From Streptomyces anulatus (lineage in GTDB: Bacteria > Actinomycetota > Actinomycetes > Streptomycetales > Streptomycetaceae), in the NCBI RefSeq assembly GCF_014650675.1, contig NZ_BMVK01000001.1, forward strand, positions 1 to 64,000: 64,000 nt of DNA, in the 5' to 3' direction. A program made the translations under genes and the position numbers. The notes under the pieces are model-generated. The model was given only the letters and a program-made list of their open reading frames with translations, did not search any database and was not told where the DNA came from. How positions within the stretch are numbered: the stretch's first letter is position 1; each line of letters opens with the position of its first letter. Positions 16,322 through 23,693 of this stretch are shown in pieces.

Positions 16322-16721
16322 TAGTTGTCCCCCGTGTTACCCCCGTCGCAGGGAGTCTAGGGATGCTGAACATCGTGGGGAACTATTCCAGGACCAGTCC
16401 CCGATCCGAAAGTCGGGCGGGTGAAGAGCGCGCGGAGACCTGCGCGAAGGCCCCGATACCGGGGGGTGAAACAGGCGCGGAACGGGCGAAGTCCGGATGA
16501 ACCTCTGGTTACCGCCCGGAGAAGGTTCATCGACCGTATAACGACAGATACGAGACGCCTGGCGCGGCCGGACGCAAGACCCGTACCGGCCAGATCCACG
16601 ACGCCCCGCGCTCCCGGGCCGAGACCGCCTCCCGGCACCGCGGACCGTACCGGGGCGATTCCGTCCGGCACTCGGGACGGGCGGCCGGAGGAGACGGCGG
16701 GACCGATACGGTGGGAGCACC
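16322..16721. other. 400-bp divergent promoter region between the FHA-ABC gene and serB
   Basis: No gene is supported here. The region holds several short dyads, the clearest being GATGAACC at 16496-16503 with GGTTCATC at 16524-16531. It also has an AT-rich patch, TATAAC, near 16537, which could be a -10 box for serB. The G+C dips relative to the flanking genes, as expected of two divergent promoters. Confidence 0.5.
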
Positions 16722-18008
16722 ATGAGCGCATCTCAGCCACCTCAGCCCCTCTCGTCTTCTGAGCCCCCTGAGCCCCGTCGGGTCGACGGCACCGGCGGCG
16801 GGCCCCCTCCGGGCAGCGACGCACCCACGCTTCTCGTCAAGATCTTCGGCAAGGACCGTCCCGGCATCACCGCCGGACTCTTCGACACCCTCGCCGCGTA
16901 CGCGGTCGACGTCGTGGACATCGAGCAGGTCGTCACCCGGGGCCGCATCGTGCTGTGCGCTCTGGTCACCTCGCCCACCGCGGGCGGGACCACCGAGGGC
17001 GATCTGCGGGCGACCGTGCACAGCTGGGCCGAATCCCTGACGCTGCAGGCCGAGATCATCTCCGGCATCGGCGACAACCGCCCCCGCGGTGACGGCCGTT
17101 CCCATGTGACGGTGCTGGGACACCCCCTGACCGCGGAGTCGACCGCCGCCATAGCGGCCACCATCACCTCGACCGGCGGGAACATCGACCGTATCTTCCG
17201 GCTGGCGAAGTACCCGGTCACCGCCGTCGAGTTCGCGGTGTCGGGGACAGGGACGGCGGAGCTGCGCACCGCGCTGGCGACCGAGGCCGCGGAGATCGGC
17301 GTGGACGTCGCGGTGGTCTCGGCCGGGCTGAGCCGCCGGGCCCAGCGGCTGGTGGTCATGGACGTCGACTCCACGCTGATCCAGGACGAGGTGATCGAGC
17401 TCTTCGCTGCGCACGCGGGCTGCGAGGAACAGGTCGCCCGGGTGACCGAGCAGGCGATGCGCGGCGAGCTGGACTTCGAGCAGTCGCTGCACGCCCGGGT
17501 CGCACTGCTGGCCGGTCTGGACGCCTCGGTGGTGGACAAGGTCCGCACCGAGGTACGGCTCACCCCCGGCGCCCGCACCCTGATCCGTACGCTGAAGCGG
17601 CTCGGCTACCAGGTCGGCGTCGTCTCCGGCGGCTTCACCCAGGTCACGGACGACCTGAAGGAACGGCTCGGCCTCGACTTCGCGTCGGCCAACACCCTGG
17701 AGGTGGTGGACGGCAAGTTCACCGGCCGGGTCGTCGGCGAGGTGGTGGACCGGGCGGGCAAGGCCCGGCTGCTGCGGAGCTTCGCCGAACAGGCGGGGGT
17801 GCCGCTGGCCCAGACGGTGGCGATCGGGGACGGGGCGAACGATCTCGACATGCTGAACACCGCCGGGCTCGGTGTCGCGTTCAACGCGAAGCCGATGGTG
17901 CGCGAGGCGGCGCACACCGCGGTGAACGTGCCGTTCCTGGACACCGTGCTCTATCTGCTCGGCATCACCCGTGAAGAGGTCGAGGCGGCGGACGGTCTCG
18001 TCGACTGA
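16722..18008 (+). CDS. serB: Phosphoserine phosphatase with N-terminal ACT region
   Basis: The 428-residue protein has a disordered Pro/Ser-rich first 35 residues. Two ACT-like regulatory modules follow (from TLLVKIFGKDRPGITAGLFDTLA at about 36, and from THVTVLGHPLTAESTAAIAAT at about 127). The HAD phosphatase domain from about 210 has DVDSTLIQDE with nucleophile Asp214 and Asp216, SGGFTQV, and GDGANDLDML near the end. SerB removes phosphate from L-phosphoserine as the last step of serine synthesis. ACT domains probably bind an amino-acid effector. There is an ATG at 16722 with a GGGAGCACC site. Single gene, ended by a 14-bp hairpin. Confidence 0.95.
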   Translation: MSASQPPQPLSSSEPPEPRRVDGTGGGPPPGSDAPTLLVKIFGKDRPGITAGLFDTLAAYAVDVVDIEQVVTRGRIVLCALVTSPTAGGTTEGDLRATVHSWAESLTLQAEIISGIGDNRPRGDGRSHVTVLGHPLTAESTAAIAATITSTGGNIDRIFRLAKYPVTAVEFAVSGTGTAELRTALATEAAEIGVDVAVVSAGLSRRAQRLVVMDVDSTLIQDEVIELFAAHAGCEEQVARVTEQAMRGELDFEQSLHARVALLAGLDASVVDKVRTEVRLTPGARTLIRTLKRLGYQVGVVSGGFTQVTDDLKERLGLDFASANTLEVVDGKFTGRVVGEVVDRAGKARLLRSFAEQAGVPLAQTVAIGDGANDLDMLNTAGLGVAFNAKPMVREAAHTAVNVPFLDTVLYLLGITREEVEAADGLVD

Positions 18009-18039
18009 CGGTCCGGGACCGCCGGTTTCGGAGTCGTAC

Positions 18040-18103
18040 ACAGGCGCACGCGGCCGCAGGTGGTCGCACGCGGCCGTACGCAGTCGCACGTGGTCGCACG
18101 CAG
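18040..18103. repeat. Short GGTCGCACG-type tandem repeat
   Basis: Between serB and its terminator, motifs resembling GGTCGCACGCGGCCG recur four times in imperfect tandem (near 18045, 18060, 18080 and 18090). There is no coding evidence. Confidence 0.55.
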
Positions 18104-18105
18104 AA

Positions 18106-18136
18106 GGGCCCCGGCACAGGATCTGTGCCGGGGCCC
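18106..18136. terminator. Bidirectional terminator between serB and sixA
   Basis: GGGCCCCGGCACAG (18106-18119) pairs perfectly with CTGTGCCGGGGCCC (18123-18136) over a three-base loop. It separates two convergent genes. Confidence 0.9.
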
Positions 18137-18167
18137 GCGCGTTCACGTGTTCAGCGGTACCGGGCGC

Positions 18168-18686
18168 TCAGCCGTTCGGTGTCCAGTACTCGGTGAGCTT
18201 GCCGGCCCCGTGCTCCACGCTCTTCCAGGAGCCGGGGAACTCCACCACGGCGTAGGCGGCCGTGGGAAAGCCGTCCCGGGTCATCCGGGCCAGGGTGTCG
18301 CCGTCGGCCGATCCCGAGAGGGCGTCGGCGGCCCCGTGCATCCCGGGGTTGTGGCCGATGACCAGAAGGTTGCGCACCTCGTCCGGGGTCTCGTTGAACA
18401 GGGCGATCAGTTCGCCGAGGGAGGCCTCGTACAGCCTCTCCTCGTAGACGGTGCGGGGGCGCTGGGAGAATTCATGGACCGCCAGCTTCCAGGTCTCCCG
18501 CGTCCTGGCGGCACTGGAGCAGAGGGCCAGATCGAAATCGATGCCGGAATCGGCGAGCCTGCGGCCGGCCACGGGCGCGTCCTTGCGGCCGCGCTCGGCC
18601 AGCGGGCGCTCATGATCGGAAGCCTGTGACCATTCCGCCTTGGCATGCCGGAGAAGGACGATCCTGCGAGGTGTCTCGACGCTCAT
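18168..18686 (-). CDS. SixA-like phosphohistidine phosphatase (histidine phosphatase superfamily)
   Basis: The 172-residue cytosolic enzyme starts with RIVLLRHAKAEW, in which His14 would carry the phosphate. It retains RPLAERGRKDA, SSAARTRETW and LLVIGHNPGMHG, which together form the two-His active site. Family members dephosphorylate histidine residues in phosphorelay or phosphotransferase proteins. The protein substrate here is unknown. The ATG at 18686 has GAGGTGT upstream and gives the normal SixA length, so longer in-frame extensions are rejected. It converges with serB. Confidence 0.9.
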   Translation of the reverse strand: MSVETPRRIVLLRHAKAEWSQASDHERPLAERGRKDAPVAGRRLADSGIDFDLALCSSAARTRETWKLAVHEFSQRPRTVYEERLYEASLGELIALFNETPDEVRNLLVIGHNPGMHGAADALSGSADGDTLARMTRDGFPTAAYAVVEFPGSWKSVEHGAGKLTEYWTPNG

Positions 18687-18778
18687 ACACCTCAGCTTCG
18701 CATGAAACGCGGCCTCTGGCGCAGGGTGTTGACGTGCTCGTCCGGGGAGATGGTGCGCTGGTCCGGGGCTGCTTCGGC

Positions 18779-18988
18779 TCAGCGGGACAGGAGCTGGAGG
18801 GTCCGCTCGATCAGCTGTCCGAGCGCGGGATCGCCGGTGGTGGCGGCCTGGGCCTGTCCGGGGCTGAGGATCATCAGCAGGAGAGCGGCGAACGCCACGG
18901 CGGGCAGGGCGACGGCCCACCAGGGCAGCCGGATCTCGACACCGTCCGCGGCCGGTCGATGGGACCTGGTGTGCGTCGGTGTCGGCAT
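18779..18988 (-). CDS. Small single-pass membrane protein (69 aa)
   Basis: I recognise no named family. The sequence has a polar N-terminus with Thr/His, then a hydrophobic span WWAVALPAVAFAALLLMILS at about residues 23-42, and a short Ala/Gln-rich tail that ends in LLSR. The ATG at 18988 follows GGAGG at suitable spacing, which is preferred over an in-frame ATG five codons earlier. It lies 92 bases upstream of the sixA-like start on the same strand and could be cotranscribed with it. Confidence 0.7.
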   Translation of the reverse strand: MPTPTHTRSHRPAADGVEIRLPWWAVALPAVAFAALLLMILSPGQAQAATTGDPALGQLIERTLQLLSR

Positions 18989-19145
18989 GTCCGCCTCCGT
19001 CAAGTCATCGGGTCGTCACCGAAGAACCTACGGACCCGAGGCGGCCTGCCCCATCCGGTGACCCACCCACTTCACCCTGACCCTGACCCCCTAGGGGAAG
19101 GTGGTGCTAGCCCCACCCCTCGGGGTCCCTCGGGGTCTTCGGGCG

Positions 19146-19262
19146 TCAGGGCGAGGCGATCGTGGCGATCACGCCGATGACGACGGTGATGAGGAGCATC
19201 GCCCCGAACACGAGGAGAAGCTTCTTCTGGCCGTTCTGGGGATTCGGATCGAGCACTGGCAT
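19146..19262 (-). CDS. 38-aa transporter-associated membrane peptide (SGM_5486 family)
   Basis: The peptide reads MPVLDPNPQNGQKKLLLVFG then one transmembrane helix (LLITVVIGVIATIAS). It matches the tiny SGM_5486 family that Streptomyces genomes place directly after CynX/NimT-type transporters. It starts 17 bases beyond the stop of the transporter gene at 19280, on the same strand, so it probably forms an operon and may stabilise the transporter. It is too short for many gene callers. Confidence 0.85.
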   Translation of the reverse strand: MPVLDPNPQNGQKKLLLVFGAMLLITVVIGVIATIASP

Positions 19263-19279
19263 GAGGCCAGTGTCGCATC

Positions 19280-20605
19280 TCAGCATTCGTCCTCGATCGT
19301 CCGGTCCCGGCCCGCGAGGATCCCGGCCACCATCTGGGGAATCATGAGGCCCGCCATCAGCGCGATCGGCAGCCCCCAGCCTCCGCTGTGCTGGTAGAGC
19401 ACGCCGACGAGCAGCGGACCGGGGATCGAGATCAGGTAGCCGGTGGACTGGGCGAAGGCGGAGAGCCGGACCACGCCCGCGCCGGACCGGGCCCGCATGC
19501 CGATCATGGTGAGCGCGAGGGGGAAGGCGCAGTTGGCCACCCCGAGGAGCAGGGCCCAGGCCCAGGCTCCGGCGGCGGGGGCGAGGTAGAGCCCGCCGTA
19601 GCCGATCAGGCCGCACAGGCCGAGGACGACGACGATGGGGCCCTGCTGCTTGAGGCGGGAGGCGACCCGGGGGATGACGAAGGCGAGCGGGACGCCCATC
19701 GCCATGGTGACCGCGAGCAGGAGTCCGGCCGTGCCGGCGGAGACCCCGGCGTCGCGGAAGATCTGCGGCATCCAGCCCATGGTGATGTACGCGGCGGTGG
19801 CCTGGAGCCCGAAGAAGCAGGCGAGGCCCCACGCGGTGCGGCTGCGGGTGATCCGGAGGGCCGGCGCTTCCGGCGCGGCCCGGCCCGGAGCGGACGGACC
19901 CGGGGCGGCCGGGGCGGGGGCCGGGAGGCCGGGGGCCGGGGTGCGGTCGCGTACGAGGACGATCCAGGGCAGCACCGCGAGGGCGGCCGGCACGGCCCAG
20001 ACGACCAGACCTGCCTGCCAGTCGCCGCCCAGCGCCCCGGTGACGGGGACGGTGACGGCGGCGGCCAGGGCGGTGCCGAGGGCCAGGGCCATGGAGTAGA
20101 GGCCGGTCATGGTGCCGACGCGGTCGGGGAACCAGCGCTTGACGATCACCGGCATCAGGATGTTGCTGACGGCGATGCCCATCAGGGCCAGGGCGCTGGC
20201 GGCCAGGAACCCGGCGGTGGAGCCGATGTACGGGCGGATGACCAGGCCCGCCGCGATGGCGGCCATGCCCGCGCAGACCACGGCGCCCGCGCCGAAGCGG
20301 CGGGCCAGGCGCGGTGCCATGACTCCGAAGACCGCGAAGCAGAGCGGCGGTACGGAGGTGAGGACGCCTGCCACGCTCCCGCTCATGTGCAGCCCCTCGC
20401 GGACCTCTTCGAGGAGGGCGCCGAGGCTGGTGATGGCGGGGCGGAGGTTCAGGGCGGCCAGGACGAGTCCCACGGCGATGAGGCGCAGCAGCCAGGGTGC
20501 GGGGGTGTCGCCCGCTCCGGGGAGCCGCTGGGCGTGGAGTTCGTGGGAGGTGCGCGCGGCGGCGCCACGGTTCAGGGTCGGGGTCTGCGTCTCGTCGTCC
20601 GGCAT
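19280..20605 (-). CDS. CynX/NimT family MFS transporter
   Basis: The 441-residue protein has about twelve transmembrane segments, with the family start LRLIAVGLVLAALNLRPAITSLGALL near residues 40-65 and the loop MAPRLARRFGAGAVV. The central loop is Pro/Ala-rich (about 223-250). CynX/NimT proteins export cyanate, 2-nitroimidazole or related small molecules, but the substrate is not determined. The ATG at 20605 is only 13 bases from an ATCAT-N-ATGAT palindrome and is divergent from a GntR-family regulator. That suggests direct control by this regulator. Confidence 0.9.
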   Translation of the reverse strand: MPDDETQTPTLNRGAAARTSHELHAQRLPGAGDTPAPWLLRLIAVGLVLAALNLRPAITSLGALLEEVREGLHMSGSVAGVLTSVPPLCFAVFGVMAPRLARRFGAGAVVCAGMAAIAAGLVIRPYIGSTAGFLAASALALMGIAVSNILMPVIVKRWFPDRVGTMTGLYSMALALGTALAAAVTVPVTGALGGDWQAGLVVWAVPAALAVLPWIVLVRDRTPAPGLPAPAPAAPGPSAPGRAAPEAPALRITRSRTAWGLACFFGLQATAAYITMGWMPQIFRDAGVSAGTAGLLLAVTMAMGVPLAFVIPRVASRLKQQGPIVVVLGLCGLIGYGGLYLAPAAGAWAWALLLGVANCAFPLALTMIGMRARSGAGVVRLSAFAQSTGYLISIPGPLLVGVLYQHSGGWGLPIALMAGLMIPQMVAGILAGRDRTIEDEC

Positions 20606-20618
20606 GGGGTCATCATAG

Positions 20619-20633
20619 AATCATGGGATGATT
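20619..20633. promoter_or_regulatory. Candidate GntR/FadR operator between divergent genes
   Basis: AATCAT (20619-20624), a three-base centre GGG, and ATGATT (20628-20633) form a perfect inverted repeat in a GC-poor patch of the 140-base region shared by the transporter and the GntR regulator. Size, symmetry and location are typical of FadR-subfamily operators. Confidence 0.6.
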
Positions 20634-20745
20634 GATTGTCCAATCCGTCCCATCCCCTGACCGCCCGGGATTCCTGCGAGAATCCGGCCCCGACACCCTC
20701 TTCGGCCCGGCCCTCCCCCGGGCCGGCCCACGAGCAAGGAGCACC

Positions 20746-21420
20746 ATGGCGTTGACGTCTCCGCGGCGTTCGGCACTCGCCGACCAGGTGATCGCCCAGC
20801 TGAGGAATCAGATCACCTCGGGCGAGTGGCCGGTCGGCTCGCGGATTCCGACCGAGCCCGAGCTGGTCGAGCAGCTGGGCGTGGCCCGTAACACCGTCCG
20901 CGAGGCCGTGCGGGCCCTCGCGCACAACGGGCTGCTGGACATCCGGCAGGGCTCCGGCACCTATGTGATCGCCACGAGTGAGCTGGCCGGGGTGATGCAC
21001 CGCAGGTTCGCGGCGGCCGATCCGCGTCATATCGCGGAGCTGCGCTCGACGCTGGAGTCGTCGGCGGCCCGGCTGGCGGCCGCCCGGCGCACCGAGCGGG
21101 ATCTGCGGCAGCTGGACACGTTGATGGCGCGCCGCGAGGAGGCCTGGGCGTCGGGGAGCGCGGAGGCGTTCGTGGCGGCGGACGCGACGTTGCACCTGGC
21201 GGTGGTGGCGGCCTCGCACAACGACGTCCTGACCGAGCTCTACGCCGACCTCGGGGATCTGCTGCGCGACTACCTCCGCGGCGATGTGGGTCCCGAGCTG
21301 CGGCCGGAGAACCACATGGACCACGGTCGGCTGGTCGAGGCGATCCGGGCCGGGGACGCGGAGACGGCGGCGGCCGAGGCGGCGAGCCACGCGCTGACCT
21401 GCCTGACGGACCGGGTGTAG
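20746..21420 (+). CDS. FadR/GntR-family transcriptional regulator
   Basis: The 224-residue protein has an N-terminal winged helix (about residues 8-75) with LADQVIAQLRNQITSGEWPVGSRIPTEPELVEQLGVARNTVREAVRALAHNGLLDIRQGSGTYV, the GntR signature. An all-helical FCD ligand-binding domain follows. FCD members usually bind a carboxylic acid or metal-carboxylate. The ATG at 20746 has AAGGAG at the right distance, so the 38-codon in-frame extension upstream is rejected. It is divergent from the CynX/NimT transporter and likely represses it and itself through the palindrome at 20619-20633. Confidence 0.92.
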   Translation: MALTSPRRSALADQVIAQLRNQITSGEWPVGSRIPTEPELVEQLGVARNTVREAVRALAHNGLLDIRQGSGTYVIATSELAGVMHRRFAAADPRHIAELRSTLESSAARLAAARRTERDLRQLDTLMARREEAWASGSAEAFVAADATLHLAVVAASHNDVLTELYADLGDLLRDYLRGDVGPELRPENHMDHGRLVEAIRAGDAETAAAEAASHALTCLTDRV

Positions 21421-21455
21421 CGGCGCCCCGGGCCACGTACGGCCGGAGCATCCGC

Positions 21456-21824
21456 TCAGACGGGGGCGGGGCGGTGGCTGACCCAGGCCGTGGCGATCTC
21501 TTTCCAGCAGCGGTCCTCGAGACGTACGGTTCGGCCGGGCTCCACCGCGACCGCCGCGCCGTCCGCGTCGACGTCCCACCAGCGGTCGCACTCGGTGTGC
21601 AGCCGGACCAGGTCGGTGGAGGGATAGGGGTTGTGGCAGTAGGCGACAACCCGGGAGCCCTCGACGGACGTACGGCACTCCGAACCGGCCGGCTCGGGCT
21701 TCGGGGGCTCCGCCTCCGTACCGGAGTCGGCTCCTCTGGCGGCGTGGACCCCCAGGGGGACGGCGAGGGCGGCGACGACCACCGGGGCGGCCAGGAGGAG
21801 ACGGGTTCGGCGGCGCGTGGGACG
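21456..21824 (-). CDS. Small membrane-anchored or secreted protein (122 aa)
   Basis: This is an unrecognised protein. It starts with a basic stretch (RPTRRRTR) and one hydrophobic segment (LLLAAPVVVAALAVPLGVHA) typical of a signal or anchor. The extracytoplasmic domain of about 85 residues has four cysteines (in ECRTS, AYCHNP, TECDRWW and DRCWKE), presumably forming two disulfides. GTG at 21824 has GGAGGGAG upstream, and this was preferred over a longer TTG-initiated frame. It converges with the GntR gene, whose stop is 35 bases away. Confidence 0.72.
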   Translation of the reverse strand, partial: RPTRRRTRLLLAAPVVVAALAVPLGVHAARGADSGTEAEPPKPEPAGSECRTSVEGSRVVAYCHNPYPSTDLVRLHTECDRWWDVDADGAAVAVEPGRTVRLEDRCWKEIATAWVSHRPAPV

Positions 21825-21933
21825 CACGGCGATCTCCCTCCCGCAGCCTGACAAGAAGTCCGGTTCCTCCTCATTCTGCGGTGGATCGGCCGACTTTTCG
21901 ACCGGAGCGGCACCGGGGGGCCACGGACCGTGA

Positions 21934-21994
21934 ACGGCCCCCGGCCGCGTACCACCTCCGGAGAACCGGGAGGGGGTACGCGGCCGGGGGCCGT
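21934..21994. terminator. Terminator downstream of fabI
   Basis: A perfect 20-bp inverted repeat (21934-21953 with 21975-21994, arm beginning ACGGCCCCCGGCCGCGTACC) lies 20 bases beyond the fabI stop. It is in the path of leftward transcription. There is no U-run. Confidence 0.9.
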
Positions 21995-22014
21995 CTCGCA
22001 GGGGTGGTGCGCGG

Positions 22015-22782
22015 TCAGGCGCCCATCATGTGCACGCCGCTGTCGACGTGGATGATCTCGCCCGTGGTGCGCGGGAAGAAGTCGGAGAGCAGGGCGACGA
22101 TGCTGCGGCCGGCCGGCTCCGGGTCGTTCATGTCCCAGGCCAGCGGGGCGCGGTTGTTCCAGACGTCGGCCAGCTCCTCGAAGCCCGGGATGGACTTGGC
22201 GGCCATGGAGCGGAGCGGTCCGGCGGAGATCAGGTTGCAGCGCAGCCCGTCCTTGCCCAGGTCACGGGCGAGGTAGCGGGAGGTGGCCTCCAGCGCGGCC
22301 TTGGCCGGGCCCATCCAGTCGTACTGCGGCCAGGCGTACTGGGCGTCGAAGGTGAGGCCGACGATCGAGCCGCCCTCGCTCATCAGCGGCTTGCAGGCCA
22401 TGGCCAGCGACTTCAGGGAGAACGCCGAGACGTGCATCGCCGTGGCGACGGACTCGAACGGCGTGTTGAGGAAGTTGCCGCCGAGCGCGTCCTGCGGCGC
22501 GAAGCCGATGGAGTGGACGACGCCGTCCAGGGAGCCGAGCTCCTCGCGCACCAGGCCGGCCAGCCGGTCCAGGTGCTCCTGGTTGGTCACGTCCAGCTCG
22601 ATGACCTTGGCCGGCTTCGGCAGCTTCCTGGCGATGCGCTCGGTCAGGGTGGGGCGGGGGAAGGCCGTCAGGATGACCTCGGCGCCCTGCTCCTGGGCCA
22701 CCTTCGCGGCGTGGAACGCGATGGACGACTCCATCAGCACCCCGGTGATCAGGATGCGCTTGCCGTCGAGAATTCCGCTCAT
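22015..22782 (-). CDS. fabI: Enoyl-[acyl-carrier-protein] reductase, InhA-like FabI
   Basis: The 255-residue enzyme reduces trans-2-enoyl-ACP with NADH, the last step of each fatty-acid elongation cycle. It shows [20 protein letters not shown] (cofactor loop), [21 protein letters not shown] and the active-site YDWMGPAK, which matches the Y-x2-M-x3-K pattern of mycobacterial InhA. The ATG at 22782 follows five bases after the fabG stop, so fabG and fabI form an operon. Length is normal. The enzyme is a target of triclosan and isoniazid adducts in related bacteria. Confidence 0.96.
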   Translation of the reverse strand: MSGILDGKRILITGVLMESSIAFHAAKVAQEQGAEVILTAFPRPTLTERIARKLPKPAKVIELDVTNQEHLDRLAGLVREELGSLDGVVHSIGFAPQDALGGNFLNTPFESVATAMHVSAFSLKSLAMACKPLMSEGGSIVGLTFDAQYAWPQYDWMGPAKAALEATSRYLARDLGKDGLRCNLISAGPLRSMAAKSIPGFEELADVWNNRAPLAWDMNDPEPAGRSIVALLSDFFPRTTGEIIHVDSGVHMMGA

Positions 22783-22787
22783 GGTGA

Positions 22788-23507
22788 TCAGTGACCCATG
22801 CCCAATCCGCCGTCAACGGGAATGACGGCTCCAGTGATGTACGACGCGTCGTCGGAGGCGAGGAAGCGCACCGCGGCGGCGATCTCCTCGGGCTGCGCGT
22901 AGCGGCCGAGCGGCACCTGGGACACGATGCCCTTGCGCTGCTCCTCGGTGAGCGCCTGGGTCATGTCGGTGTCGACAAAACCGGGGGCGACGACGTTGAA
23001 GGTGATGTTCCGCGAACCGAGTTCACGGGCCAGCGACCGGGCGAAGCCGACGAGCCCGGCCTTGGAGGCGGCGTAGTTGGCCTGGCCGGCCGAGCCGAGG
23101 AGGCCGACGACGGAGGAGATCAGGACGACACGGCCCTTCTTGGCGCGCAGCATGCCGCGATTGGCGCGCTTGACGACCCGGAAGGTCCCCGTGAGGTTGG
23201 TGTCGAGGACGGAGGTGAAGTCCTCCTCCGACATCCGCATCAGCAACTGGTCCTTGGTGATGCCGGCGTTGGCGACCAGCACCTCCACGGGACCGTGCTT
23301 CTCCTCGATCTCCTTGTAGGCCTGCTCCACCTGCTCGACGTCCGTGATGTCGCAGCGGACCGCGAGGACACCGGCTTCGGTGAGCACCTGGGGCGGCTCT
23401 CCGGAACGGTAGGTGATCGCGACCTGGTCGCCGTTGTCGGCGAAGGCGCGGGCGATGGCGAGGCCGATGCCCCGGTTTCCTCCGGTGACGAGAACCGAGC
23501 GGCTCAA
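22788..23507 (-). CDS. fabG: 3-oxoacyl-[acyl-carrier-protein] reductase
   Basis: This 239-residue SDR has VTGGNRGIGLAIARAF at about residues 7-22, ANAGI near 85, ISSVVG, and YAASKAG near 150, and ends in VIPVDGGLGMGH. It reduces 3-oxoacyl-ACP with NADPH during fatty-acid elongation. The start is TTG at 23507, the only initiation codon that gives the family N-terminus MSRSVLVTGG, with AAAGGGTG upstream. TTG starts are rare and may limit translation. The gene heads the fabG-fabI operon. The 186-base region upstream separates it from the HEPN-type gene. Confidence 0.96.
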   Translation of the reverse strand: MSRSVLVTGGNRGIGLAIARAFADNGDQVAITYRSGEPPQVLTEAGVLAVRCDITDVEQVEQAYKEIEEKHGPVEVLVANAGITKDQLLMRMSEEDFTSVLDTNLTGTFRVVKRANRGMLRAKKGRVVLISSVVGLLGSAGQANYAASKAGLVGFARSLARELGSRNITFNVVAPGFVDTDMTQALTEEQRKGIVSQVPLGRYAQPEEIAAAVRFLASDDASYITGAVIPVDGGLGMGH

Positions 23508-23693
23508 CGGATCACCCTTTCCTTGGCGGTCTGGTACGTCGAAAACCTATCGGTACCGTGCTCCGATCGAGGAATCGGGCCCTGACAGTGGCTTGTCCGG
23601 GGTGCTGTCGGGTTCCTACAGTCCGCGTCACCACGTGTGTGTTCCACGTACCCGGCGAGCCGGGGCGTACCGGAACGCCCGGATCCGCCCGTG
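23508..23693. other. Region between fabG and the HEPN/NTPase operon
   Basis: No gene is seen. It should contain the fabG promoter (leftward). An AT-richer patch with GATAGGTTTTCGACG lies on the minus strand near 23536-23550. No long inverted repeat separates the two operons, so read-through from the NTPase operon into fabG is conceivable. Confidence 0.4.
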
